A stretch of DNA of 64,000 nucleotides from positions 1 to 64,000 of the forward strand of contig JAFIHG010000019.1 in assembly GCA_017848795.1 (NCBI GenBank), in the 5' to 3' direction. The DNA comes from Candidatus Nanopelagicales bacterium. Lineage in GTDB: Bacteria; Actinomycetota; Actinomycetes; S36-B12; CAIYMF01. The translations under genes and the position numbers were made by a program. Shown here one piece after another: positions 33,558 through 41,831 of the stretch; position 1 is the first letter of the stretch, and the number at the start of each line of letters is the position of its first letter. Under the pieces are notes generated by a model, which saw only the letters and a list, made by a program, of their open reading frames with translations, was not told the DNA's origin and ran no database searches.

Positions 33558-34259
33558 GTGTCGATGCAGCCGGGCTGGTACCAGGACCCGTTCTCCGCGG
33601 CCGGCTTCCTGCGCTGGTGGGACGGCGCCCGGTGGACCACGCAGACCCGGCTCGCCGAGCCGTCCTCGACACTGCCTCCCGGTGCTCCGGTGCCCGCGCC
33701 CCCTCCCGGGACCGTCCCTCCCGCCGGCGTACCGTCCTGGCCGGTGGCGGGCCCGCCGCAGCCGGCGTTCCCCGTGGCGTCCTGGGGGCTGCGGGTGGCC
33801 GGCTACCTCGTCGACGCGCTGATCATGGGTGCCGTCACCGCACCGGTGTACGTGCTCGCGCTGTGGCCGGCCCTGCGGGACCTGTTCGAGGCGATCCCGA
33901 CCGACGGCTCCCAGGTGCCGCTCACGGCGATCACCGCGTTCCAGGAGCGGGTGGTCGGCATGAGCCTGCTGCTGACCGTCGTGTCGCTGGTCGTCTCCTT
34001 CGCGTACGTGGTGCCGCAGCACGTGCGCTGGGGACGCACCGTCGGCAAGCGCGTCGTCGGGGTCCGGGTACGGATGCTCGCCGAGGACCGGCCCCCGCGG
34101 TGGGGGGAGGCGACGGTGCGCTGGCTGGTGCTGTTCGGCGGTTCGGCGATCGGCGGGGTGCTGTTCCTCGCGCTCGACGGGCTCTGGCCGCTGTGGGACC
34201 GGCCCTGGCTGCAGGCGCTGCACGACAAGGCCGCGCGTACGGTCGTGGTGCCCCGCTGA
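33558..34259 (+). CDS. DUF2510 and RDD domain membrane protein
   Basis: The 233-residue product starts at a GTG at 33558 (an ATG two codons on is possible). It has an N-terminal DUF2510 tryptophan motif (MQPGWYQDPFSAAGFLRWWD, GARWTTQTR), a proline-rich linker (residues about 40-75), and a three-helix RDD domain with the R and D residues of the family (SWGLRVAGYLVDALIMGAVT, TVGKRVVGVRVRMLAEDRPP, DRPWLQALHDKAARTVVV). RDD proteins are poorly understood membrane proteins; some are ion exchangers. Confidence 0.88.
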   Translation: MSMQPGWYQDPFSAAGFLRWWDGARWTTQTRLAEPSSTLPPGAPVPAPPPGTVPPAGVPSWPVAGPPQPAFPVASWGLRVAGYLVDALIMGAVTAPVYVLALWPALRDLFEAIPTDGSQVPLTAITAFQERVVGMSLLLTVVSLVVSFAYVVPQHVRWGRTVGKRVVGVRVRMLAEDRPPRWGEATVRWLVLFGGSAIGGVLFLALDGLWPLWDRPWLQALHDKAARTVVVPR

Positions 34260-34421
34260 CCGGGCACCGGAACCGCCCGAAAGTCGGACGAAAACGGACG
34301 AAACGCCCTGCCCGAGGTCGACCTGCGCTCAGGAGCAGGCCAGGATCTGCCGACGTATGCCCCGGGTGCCGGCAGTTGCCGCGTCCCACGGACCGACGAT
34401 CGATCTCCAGGAGCTGAGCCC

Positions 34422-36260
34422 GTGAGTCTGCCGCCGAGCCGCCTGCCCGCCGCTGCGAACGCGAAGGAGACCGGGCGATCCGGGCGACAGGACGGGCCGC
34501 GGCGCCGGCGGCTGCGGGCCGCGGTGGCGCTGCTGCCGGTGGCCGCGCTGGGGTTCTCGCTGCTGCCCGCCGCGCCGGCGGTGGCCAAGAAGAAGACCGA
34601 GACCCGCCCGATCGTGTCGGGCTGGCTGCCGTACTGGACCACCCAGCGCTCGATCGCCTCCCTGGAGGCGAACAAGGACCTGCTCACCGAGGTGTCACCG
34701 TTCTGGTACACGGTGAAGGGCACGCGGACCGAGCCGGTGATCGGCACGCAGGTCACCCTGGCGGGCAAGCTGGCCGTCAAGAACGCCGCTGCGGGCGCCA
34801 AGGTGGACCTGTGGCCCTCGTTCACCGACAGCACCCCCGCGCGCACGCTGGCCGCGGTGATGGCCAAGAAGAAGACCCGCAAGGCGCTCGTCGCCAAGAT
34901 GGTGGACCTCGCGGTACGCGAGGGGTACGCGGGGCTCGATCTCGACTTCGAGAAGTTCGCCTTCAGCGACGGCTCCTCGACCTGGGCGACCACGCGGCCG
35001 GCGTGGGTGAAGTTCGTCAAGCGGCTCGGCAACAAGCTGCACGAGCAGGGCAAGAAACTCGCCGCCACCACCCCGCCGCTGTGCAGCATGAGCGGCGTGT
35101 GCGGCGGCCGTAACGGGTACTGGGTCTACGACTGGTCGGGCATCGCGCCGTACATCGACCGGCTGCGGATCATGGCGTACGACTACTCGTTCTCGGCGCC
35201 CGGCCCCATCGGGCCCTACCCGTGGGCGGAGGCGATCGTCAAGGGCGCCATCGAGGTGTTCGGCGTCCCGCCGCAGAAGGTGCAGATCGGGGTCCCGACC
35301 TACGGGCGGGAGTGGGTACGGCGCAACCCGAACGGCTCCTACATGGTGACCGGCACCTGCCCGGCGAGCCGGCCGTCGGACTACCTGGCCCGCCGCACCT
35401 TCGACTCGTACTCGGTGCCGAGCCTGCTGCGCAGCCGGGGCAATCCCGAGGTGAAGTGGAACGACACCTACAAGGAGAGCTACTACCGCACCAAGGTGAC
35501 GTACACGAACGGCAAGAAGAAGACCTGCACGGTCCACCGCGAGGGCTGGTTCGGCGACGCCCGGGCGGTCGCCGCGCGGGCCGAGCTGGTCGGCAAGTAC
35601 GGCATCGCCGGCATCGCGGCCTGGACGATCGGTGGTGAGGACCCGGGTCAGTGGGCCGCGCTGCGCAACGTCGTGAAGGGTAACCGGCTCCCGGCGACCA
35701 AGGTCGACGTGACCGCTCCGGACGTGGTGCGCTACGGCCGCGACGCGCAGGTGCGCGCGGCGGTCACCGCGCAGGGCACCCCGGTCGCCGAGGTGAACGC
35801 GAAGCTGCAGTGGCGTGCGGCCGGAAGCGCGAGCTGGCAGGACGTCGAGATCGCCACCACCGATGCTGCCGGCGTCGTGGCGTGGACCCGGCCGATCACC
35901 GCGTCCGGCACCTTCCGCGTCATGGTCGACGGCACCGGCGAGCGGGCCGACGGCTCCGGTACGGCCGACACCGCGGTGCGCCCGATCCTGACGCCCAAGG
36001 GGGACGCGCTGACCGTCGCGCGCGGCGGCAAGGCCAAGCTGCGGGCCCGCCTCGTACCCAAGACCCGTCCGCAGGTCGTGGTGCAGCGCCAGACCGGCGC
36101 GCGGTGGGTCAAGGTCGCCGCAGCGAAGTACGGCAAGGCCGGCAACCCGCGCCTGGGCGTACGGGTGACGGCGGCCAAGACGGTGTTCCGGTTCAAGGCC
36201 AAGCCGTCCGCGACCTCGGGCAAGGCGCTCAGCGCGCCGATCACCGTCCGCACCCGCTGA
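34422..36260 (+). CDS. Secreted GH18-family protein with C-terminal Ig-like region
   Basis: The 612-residue product starts at a GTG at 34422. A long arginine-rich signal region ends in AAPAVAKKK. The catalytic barrel has the GH18 motif YAGLDLDFEKF (D173-x-D175-x-E177; E177 is the expected acid), plus PYIDRLRIMAYDYSFSAPGP and YGREWVRR, ending near GIAAWTIGGEDPGQW. Substrate may be chitin, peptidoglycan or spore-coat-like glycan; members of this YaaH/SleL-like type vary. Residues about 425-612 form two beta-sandwich-like domains with Lys/Arg-rich strands. Confidence 0.85.
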   Translation: MSLPPSRLPAAANAKETGRSGRQDGPRRRRLRAAVALLPVAALGFSLLPAAPAVAKKKTETRPIVSGWLPYWTTQRSIASLEANKDLLTEVSPFWYTVKGTRTEPVIGTQVTLAGKLAVKNAAAGAKVDLWPSFTDSTPARTLAAVMAKKKTRKALVAKMVDLAVREGYAGLDLDFEKFAFSDGSSTWATTRPAWVKFVKRLGNKLHEQGKKLAATTPPLCSMSGVCGGRNGYWVYDWSGIAPYIDRLRIMAYDYSFSAPGPIGPYPWAEAIVKGAIEVFGVPPQKVQIGVPTYGREWVRRNPNGSYMVTGTCPASRPSDYLARRTFDSYSVPSLLRSRGNPEVKWNDTYKESYYRTKVTYTNGKKKTCTVHREGWFGDARAVAARAELVGKYGIAGIAAWTIGGEDPGQWAALRNVVKGNRLPATKVDVTAPDVVRYGRDAQVRAAVTAQGTPVAEVNAKLQWRAAGSASWQDVEIATTDAAGVVAWTRPITASGTFRVMVDGTGERADGSGTADTAVRPILTPKGDALTVARGGKAKLRARLVPKTRPQVVVQRQTGARWVKVAAAKYGKAGNPRLGVRVTAAKTVFRFKAKPSATSGKALSAPITVRTR

Positions 36261-36281
36261 CAGTGACGTCGGACCGTGGGG

Positions 36282-38027
36282 TCAGGTGAGGCAGGCGGCC
36301 GGCAGGTCGAACCAGCGCAGCGCCTCGAAGTCCGCGCTGACCGGGTCGCTCGGATCCAGGTCGCTGGGCTCGGGCAGGCCGGCGAACAGCTCGCGGGCCG
36401 CCTGCAGGTAACCGGCGAGCGCCGACTCCGGAGCGGTGTCACGGGTCCGCGGGTAACGGAGCTCGCCGTCGGCGTCGTACGAGAGCTGTGCCAGCCGCAG
36501 TGGCGGCTCGACCGGCCCCGCCCGGTGGTGCCACAGGCCGGTCGCGGGGTCGAAGCGGTACTGCGGGGCGAGCTTGACGCCGTGGTCAGCGACCATCGCG
36601 ACCGCGCGTACGACGTAGTCGAAGACCGTCTCGCTGATGAAGTAGTTGAAGTTCACCCGCACCCAGCCGGGCTTGATCCCCTCGCAGCCGCCGGCGATCT
36701 CCCGCTCGAACTCGTGCGAGCGGTCCAGGTCGATGCCGAGCAGCCGGTGGCCGTACGGCCCGGCGCACGAGCAGCCGCCGCGGCTCTGGATGCCGAACAG
36801 GTCGTTGAGGATCGAGACCACCAGGTTGTGGTGCAGGTAGCGCCCGTTCGGGCGGCGCACGACGAACGAGACGATCGAGAGCCGCTCGGCGTCCGGGTTG
36901 CCGAGCACCTCGATCGCCGGGTGCTCGTGCCAGGCCGCCACCGCCCGGCGCAGGAAGTCGGCCTCGTGCGCGCGGATCGTCTCGACGCCGACCGCGTCCT
37001 TGAGCGCGAACACCAGCCCGGCGCGGATCGACTCCACGATCGCCGGCGTCCCGCCTTCCTCGCGGTGCGCCGGGTCGGCGAGGTAGACGTGGTCCTCGGG
37101 GTTCACGTACGCAACGGTGCCCCCGCCCACCACGTCGGGGACGGTGTTGGTCAGCAGCCGGCGGCTCACCACGAGCACCCCGGGCGTGCCCGGACCGCCG
37201 ATGAACTTGTGCGGCGAGAGGAAGATCGCGTCCTTGCGCGCGGCCGGGTCGCCGTCGCGCGGGTTCATCTCGACGTCGACGTACGGCGCCGCGGCCGCGA
37301 AGTCCCAGAACGCCAGCGCGCCGTGGGCGTGCAGCAGGCGGGTGATGCGATGGGTGTCGGTCACGATGCCGGTGACGTTGCTCGCCGCGCTGAACGAGCC
37401 GATCCGCAGCGGCCGGTGGGCGTACCGCTCCAGCTCCGCGGCGAGCTGCTCGACGTCGACGTGGCCGTCGGAGTCCTCGTGGATCGTCACGACGTCCGCG
37501 ATCGACTCCCGCCAGGGCAGCTCGTTGCTGTGATGCTCGTACGGGCCGATGAACACCACCGGGCGTTCGTCGGCGGGGATCCGCGCCGACAGGTCGTACC
37601 GTCGGTCGAGGTCGGCGGGCAGCCGGATCCCCAGGATTCCCACCAGTTTGTCGATGGCCCCGGTGGAGCCGCTGCCGCAGAAGATCACGACCGTGTCGTC
37701 GTCGCCGTTCACCGAGCGGTGGATCTGCGCGCGGGCGTCCTCGCGCAGCCGGGTGGTCTGCAGGCCGGTGCCGCTGCTCTCGGTGTGGGTGTTGGCGTAC
37801 CGCGGCAGCACCTCCGCGCGGATGAAGTCCTCGAGGAAGGCGAGCGCCCGGCCGCTCGCGGTGTAGTCGGCGTACGTGACGCGCCGCGGCCCGTACGGCC
37901 CGTGCATCAGCTGGTCGTCGCCGATCACGGCCTCGCGGATGCGGCGCAGCAGCGGCGGGTCGGGCAGCGCCGGGTCGCGTGGCGGAACGGCCGCCTCAGC
38001 GGCGGCTGCCGAGGTCGCACTCGTCAT
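36282..38027 (-). CDS. Class V aminotransferase (cysteine desulfurase-like)
   Basis: The 581-residue product is longer than usual for the family (about 400). The PLP lysine is K274 (FLSPHKFIGG), with CGSGSTGAIDKLVGILGI near the phosphate site, HHSNELPWRE and the Cys-bearing loop SRGGCSCAGPYG. The C-terminal 150 residues (after about 430) are an additional region (GIKPGWVRVNFNYF, LWHHRAGPVEPPLRLAQL). It resembles a widespread uncharacterised group close to SufS/NifS. No Fe-S scaffold gene is next to it, so cysteine desulfuration is only one option. Confidence 0.85.
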   Translation of the reverse strand: MTSATSAAAAEAAVPPRDPALPDPPLLRRIREAVIGDDQLMHGPYGPRRVTYADYTASGRALAFLEDFIRAEVLPRYANTHTESSGTGLQTTRLREDARAQIHRSVNGDDDTVVIFCGSGSTGAIDKLVGILGIRLPADLDRRYDLSARIPADERPVVFIGPYEHHSNELPWRESIADVVTIHEDSDGHVDVEQLAAELERYAHRPLRIGSFSAASNVTGIVTDTHRITRLLHAHGALAFWDFAAAAPYVDVEMNPRDGDPAARKDAIFLSPHKFIGGPGTPGVLVVSRRLLTNTVPDVVGGGTVAYVNPEDHVYLADPAHREEGGTPAIVESIRAGLVFALKDAVGVETIRAHEADFLRRAVAAWHEHPAIEVLGNPDAERLSIVSFVVRRPNGRYLHHNLVVSILNDLFGIQSRGGCSCAGPYGHRLLGIDLDRSHEFEREIAGGCEGIKPGWVRVNFNYFISETVFDYVVRAVAMVADHGVKLAPQYRFDPATGLWHHRAGPVEPPLRLAQLSYDADGELRYPRTRDTAPESALAGYLQAARELFAGLPEPSDLDPSDPVSADFEALRWFDLPAACLT

Positions 38028-38096
38028 ACGGCGAGCCTAATCCGGCGCACGTCGGCCACCGGCCCGCTCGCCGGGGCCGTCACTCCAGCAGGGCCG

Positions 38097-39437
38097 TCAC
38101 GGCAGCAGGCGCGTCGGCAGCACCGGGGGCCCGGCGGAGAGGTCACGAGCGGCGGCCGGCAGCTCGGCCAGCGCCTGCTGGTGGTGGACGCGCGCGGCGG
38201 CGAGGCCGAGGACACCCGCGGTCGGCGGGTCGGCTTCGACGGCGACGCCTGCGCGTACGAGCGGGCGCAGCAGCCGGCGGGTGCCGGGCGGGGCCGCGCA
38301 CGCGTCGCGCGCGAGGTCCGGTGGCAGCGTCTGCAGCAGCTCGGCCGTGGCCACGCCGTCCGAGAGCTCGCGGTAGCCCGCAGCGCGACCGCCGTGGCCG
38401 GCCTTGCCCACGCTGCGCTTGGCGACCGGCAGCAGCGGACCGCCGGGCTGCACCTGGCGCGCCACGAGCTTGTAGACCAGCCCGGCCGTCGGCGCGCCGG
38501 ACCCGGTGACCAGTGAGGTGCCGACGCCGTACACGTCGACCGGGACGTCCGCCAGCGCGGCGATCGAGTACTCGTCCAGGTCCCCGCTGACGACGATCCG
38601 GGTGCCCGGCGCGCCCAGCGAGTCGAGCAACGCACGTACCCGGCGCGCCTCGTCGGGCAGGTGCCCGGAGTCGATGCGCACCGCGCCGAGCCGCCCGCCG
38701 GAGAGCTCGACCCCGAGCCGTACCGCCGCGTCGACGTCGTACGTGTCGACGAGCAGCGTGGTGCCCTCGCCGAGCGCGGCGAGCTGACCGGCGAACGCCG
38801 CGCGCTCGTCGTCGTGCAACAGCGTGTAGGCGTGCGCGCTGGTGCCGCTGCTTGGGACGGCGTACTGCCGGGCGGCCTGCAGGTTGGAGGTCGCGTCGAA
38901 GCCCACGAGGTACGCGGCGCGCGCCGCGGCGACGGCGGCCTGCTCGTGGGTACGGCGCGAGCCCATCTCCAGCAGCGGGCGCCCGCCAGCCGCTGTTACC
39001 ATCCGCGACGCGGCCGCGGCGATCGCGCAGTCGTGGTTGAGCACCGAGAGCGCGAGCGTCTCCAGCAGCACGCAGTCGGCGAAGCTGCCCTCGACGGCGA
39101 GGATCGGGGAGCCGGGGAAGAACGCTTCGCCCTCCGGATAGCCCCAGACGTCGCCGCCGAAGCGCCACCCGGCGAGGTGCTCGCAGGTGCGCGTATCGAC
39201 GACGCGACCGCGTTCGAGGGCCGCGATCTCCTCGGGCCCGAACCGGAACCGGGCGAGGTGCTCGAGCAGCCGGCCGGTGCCGGCGACGACGCCGTACCGC
39301 CGCCCGGCAGGCAGCCCGCGGGCGAAGACCTCGAAGGCGCAGCGCCGGTGCGCGGTCCCGTCCGCGAGCGCGGCGGCGAGCATCGTGAGCTCGTAGTGGT
39401 CGGTGAGCAGGGCACTCGACGGCGGGGTGGTGCTCAC
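38097..39437 (-). CDS. pncB: Nicotinate phosphoribosyltransferase
   Basis: The 446-residue product starts at the GTG at 39437 ([20 protein letters not shown]). It makes nicotinate mononucleotide from nicotinate and PRPP (EC 6.3.4.21) in NAD salvage. Typical motifs are [17 protein letters not shown], the His-bearing [46 protein letters not shown] and the PRPP-binding [10 protein letters not shown] with GVGTSLV. Its start lies 55 bp from that of clpS on the other strand, so they share a divergent promoter region, the usual actinobacterial arrangement. Confidence 0.96.
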   Translation of the reverse strand: MSTTPPSSALLTDHYELTMLAAALADGTAHRRCAFEVFARGLPAGRRYGVVAGTGRLLEHLARFRFGPEEIAALERGRVVDTRTCEHLAGWRFGGDVWGYPEGEAFFPGSPILAVEGSFADCVLLETLALSVLNHDCAIAAAASRMVTAAGGRPLLEMGSRRTHEQAAVAAARAAYLVGFDATSNLQAARQYAVPSSGTSAHAYTLLHDDERAAFAGQLAALGEGTTLLVDTYDVDAAVRLGVELSGGRLGAVRIDSGHLPDEARRVRALLDSLGAPGTRIVVSGDLDEYSIAALADVPVDVYGVGTSLVTGSGAPTAGLVYKLVARQVQPGGPLLPVAKRSVGKAGHGGRAAGYRELSDGVATAELLQTLPPDLARDACAAPPGTRRLLRPLVRAGVAVEADPPTAGVLGLAAARVHHQQALAELPAAARDLSAGPPVLPTRLLP

Positions 39438-39492
39438 GCACCGCACCTTACGGACCCCCCGCACTGTCACCGGCGCGTGCCACGATGGACCG

Positions 39493-39783
39493 GTGAGCAT
39501 CGCCCCCGTGGAGGCCGAGCGGCCGGCGTCCGGCGCCGACGTCGCTCCCGACCTGCCGTGGGTCACCATCGTGTGGAACGACCCGGTGAACCTGATGACG
39601 TACGTGACGTACGTGTTCACCACGTATTTCGGCTACTCGCGCGAGAAGGCCGAGGCGTTGATGCTCGACGTCCACCACAAGGGCCGGGCCGCGGTCAGCA
39701 ACGGCACCCGCGAGGAGATGGAGCGCGACGTCGCTGCCATGCACTCGTACGGGCTGTGGGCGACGATGCAGAAGGACGACTGA
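39493..39783 (+). CDS. clpS: ATP-dependent Clp protease adaptor ClpS
   Basis: The 96-residue product starts at a GTG at 39493. The ClpS core is clear: [20 protein letters not shown], then [40 protein letters not shown] and [10 protein letters not shown]. ClpS hands N-degron substrates to ClpC/ClpA. The motif [10 protein letters not shown] is the binding pocket for destabilising N-terminal residues. The DUF2017 gene follows by one base, as in other actinobacteria. Confidence 0.96.
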   Translation: MSIAPVEAERPASGADVAPDLPWVTIVWNDPVNLMTYVTYVFTTYFGYSREKAEALMLDVHHKGRAAVSNGTREEMERDVAAMHSYGLWATMQKDD

Positions 39784-39784
39784 C

Positions 39785-40429
39785 GTGGGACTGCTCGGCT
39801 TCCGGCGTACCCGCGCGGGCCGGATCGTCGCCCGGCTGCAGGAGCGGGAGCGCACCGCGTTGCGGGGACTGCTGAACGACCTGATCGAGCTGGTGGCCCC
39901 GCCCGACGGCGAGGCGGACGCCGACCCGCTCGCCCGGCTGGTGGGCATCGACCCGCACGCCCGTACGCCCGACGACCCGGCACTCGCCCGCCTGCTCCCG
40001 GACGGATACGGCGAGGAGGAGCCGGAGGCCGCCGCCGATTTCCGGCGCTTCACCGAGCGCGCGCTCCGCGAGGGCAAGGTCGCGGGCGCCCGCACCGTCC
40101 TCGAGTCGCTGGAGCGTTCGGGGGCGAAGGTCGTGCTCTCGGCGGGCGAGGCGCAGGCCTGGCTGGGCACGCTCAACGACCTGCGGCTCACGCTTGGAAT
40201 CCGGCTGGAGGTCGACGAGGACCCGCACGTGATGGACGAGCGGATCTCCTTGCTCGGGCGGCTCGTCGTGGACTGGGACCCCGCCGCGACCGACTCCGAC
40301 GAGGCGGCGCAACGGGCCCGTGCGGCGATGGAGACGCTCGCGGCGTACCAGCTCTACGACTGGCTCACCTTCCTGCAGGGCACCCTCATCGAGGCCATCA
40401 CCGGGACTGCCGACCCCACCGAGGACTGA
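39785..40429 (+). CDS. DUF2017 family protein, ClpS-associated
   Basis: The 214-residue product starts at a GTG one base after the clpS stop, so the two are coupled. It shows the DUF2017 layout: ERERTALRGLLNDLIELVAP, DPALARLLPDGYGEEEPEAA, DFRRFTERALREGKVAGART, WLGTLNDLRLTLGIRLEVDE and YDWLTFLQGTLIEAI. The family occurs next to clpS in actinobacteria but has no known biochemical role; participation in Clp proteolysis is inferred from linkage. Confidence 0.93.
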   Translation: MGLLGFRRTRAGRIVARLQERERTALRGLLNDLIELVAPPDGEADADPLARLVGIDPHARTPDDPALARLLPDGYGEEEPEAAADFRRFTERALREGKVAGARTVLESLERSGAKVVLSAGEAQAWLGTLNDLRLTLGIRLEVDEDPHVMDERISLLGRLVVDWDPAATDSDEAAQRARAAMETLAAYQLYDWLTFLQGTLIEAITGTADPTED

Positions 40430-40513
40430 CCCGCGCTCCACTTCTCGGGATCGCCGCGGGGCCCGGCGTGGTTGCATGACCCCGCGGGGTCGGAGCGGCG
40501 GAGAGGTCCGGCG

Positions 40514-41734
40514 GTGACCAGCGAGACGCGGCCGTACCCGCACCGCCGCACGGTGGGGCACGGGCTGCGCGCGTGGTACGGCCGAGGCCCGCGCCGGCAC
40601 GGCGAACCGATCGCGGGCCGCACCGTCAGCTACGTCGAGCTGTTCTACGACCTGGTGTTCGTCGTGCTGGTCGGTCAGGCGGCGGGCGCGCTCGCGGCCC
40701 AGCCCGGATGGCGCGGTGCCGCCGAGTTCGCCACCGTCTTCGGCCTGGTGTGGATCGCCTGGATCAACGGCACGCTGTACCACGAGCTGCACGGCCGGGA
40801 GGACGGGCGCAGCCGCACCTACATCTTCGCCCAGATGTGCGTGCTCGCCGTTCTCGCGGTCTTCACCGGGCACGCAGGAAACGCGGACGGCCGGCAGTTC
40901 GCGCTCACCTACGCCGTGCTGCTCGTCCTGCTGTGGTGGCAGTGGTACGAGGTGCGGCGCCGCGACCACGTGCAGAACCGCAGCCTCTCGACCCCGTACT
41001 TGGCCGGGCTGCTCGTCACCATCGTCGTCATGCTCGCCACGAGCGGTTTGCCCGAAGCGCCGCGGCTCGCCGCCTGGGCGGCGGTCGTGCTCGGCTGGGT
41101 GGTGCTCGGCTCGGCCAGCGTGCTGTCGCGTGCGCCGGGGCGTTCGTACTTCCAGGCGACCGGTTCGCTGGTCGAGCGGCTCGCGCTGTTCGTGATCATC
41201 GTGCTCGGCGAGACGGTCGTCGGCGTCGTCGGCGGGGTCACCGAGACGGCCGCCGACCCGCTCACGCTGCTGACCGCAGTGCTCGGCCTCGGTGTCGGGT
41301 TCGGGCTGTGGTGGACCCTGTTCGACGTCGTGGGCGTACGCGAGCCGCGGCCCGCGCGGACCCGGCTCATGGCGTGGTTGTTCTGCCACCTGCCGCTCAG
41401 TGGCACGCTCGCCGCCGCGGGAGCGGCGATGGTCGGGCTCGTCGCCCATGCCCATGCGCCGCGTACGCCGCCGCCGGTGGCCTGGACCCTCGGTGGCGCG
41501 GTCGCGCTCGGACTGGTGCTCGTCGCCGCCCTGTCCGCGACCGTCGTACGCGACCCGGAGGAGCTGCCCAGCAGCCGGCTCGCGCTCGTCCTCGGGACCG
41601 GCGCGTGCGCCGTCCTCGCGGTCGCGGCGTTCACCCCACCGGCCTGGCTGCTCGCGCTCGTCGTGCTCGCGGTGCTGAGCGGTACCTGGCTCACGACGTT
41701 CGTGCCGCGCCCCCTCCCGCCGGACGCCGCCTGA
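40514..41734 (+). CDS. Low temperature requirement protein A (LtrA) family membrane protein
   Basis: The 406-residue product starts at the GTG at 40514 with GAGAGG upstream. It is a multi-pass membrane protein with the LtrA motif VSYVELFYDLVFVVLVGQAA and later LVERLALFVIIVLGETVVGV, with at least ten hydrophobic segments. LtrA was found in Listeria as needed for growth in the cold; its activity is unknown. It has no obvious operon partner. Confidence 0.9.
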   Translation: MTSETRPYPHRRTVGHGLRAWYGRGPRRHGEPIAGRTVSYVELFYDLVFVVLVGQAAGALAAQPGWRGAAEFATVFGLVWIAWINGTLYHELHGREDGRSRTYIFAQMCVLAVLAVFTGHAGNADGRQFALTYAVLLVLLWWQWYEVRRRDHVQNRSLSTPYLAGLLVTIVVMLATSGLPEAPRLAAWAAVVLGWVVLGSASVLSRAPGRSYFQATGSLVERLALFVIIVLGETVVGVVGGVTETAADPLTLLTAVLGLGVGFGLWWTLFDVVGVREPRPARTRLMAWLFCHLPLSGTLAAAGAAMVGLVAHAHAPRTPPPVAWTLGGAVALGLVLVAALSATVVRDPEELPSSRLALVLGTGACAVLAVAAFTPPAWLLALVVLAVLSGTWLTTFVPRPLPPDAA

Positions 41735-41831
41735 GCGCTCGCCGACCCGGTCGCGCGCGGCCCGCTGTGCTGCCGGAGCGGCGTCAGGGGTAGCGGGCAC
41801 AGTTGGCGCGCGACGAGCGACGGGAGACTCC

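Noticed and set aside
34260-34421. c-di-AMP (ydaO-type) riboswitch before the GH18 gene
   Set aside because: Considered because such riboswitches precede actinobacterial wall hydrolases, but the conserved core elements are not present; only short CGGACGAAA repeats are seen.
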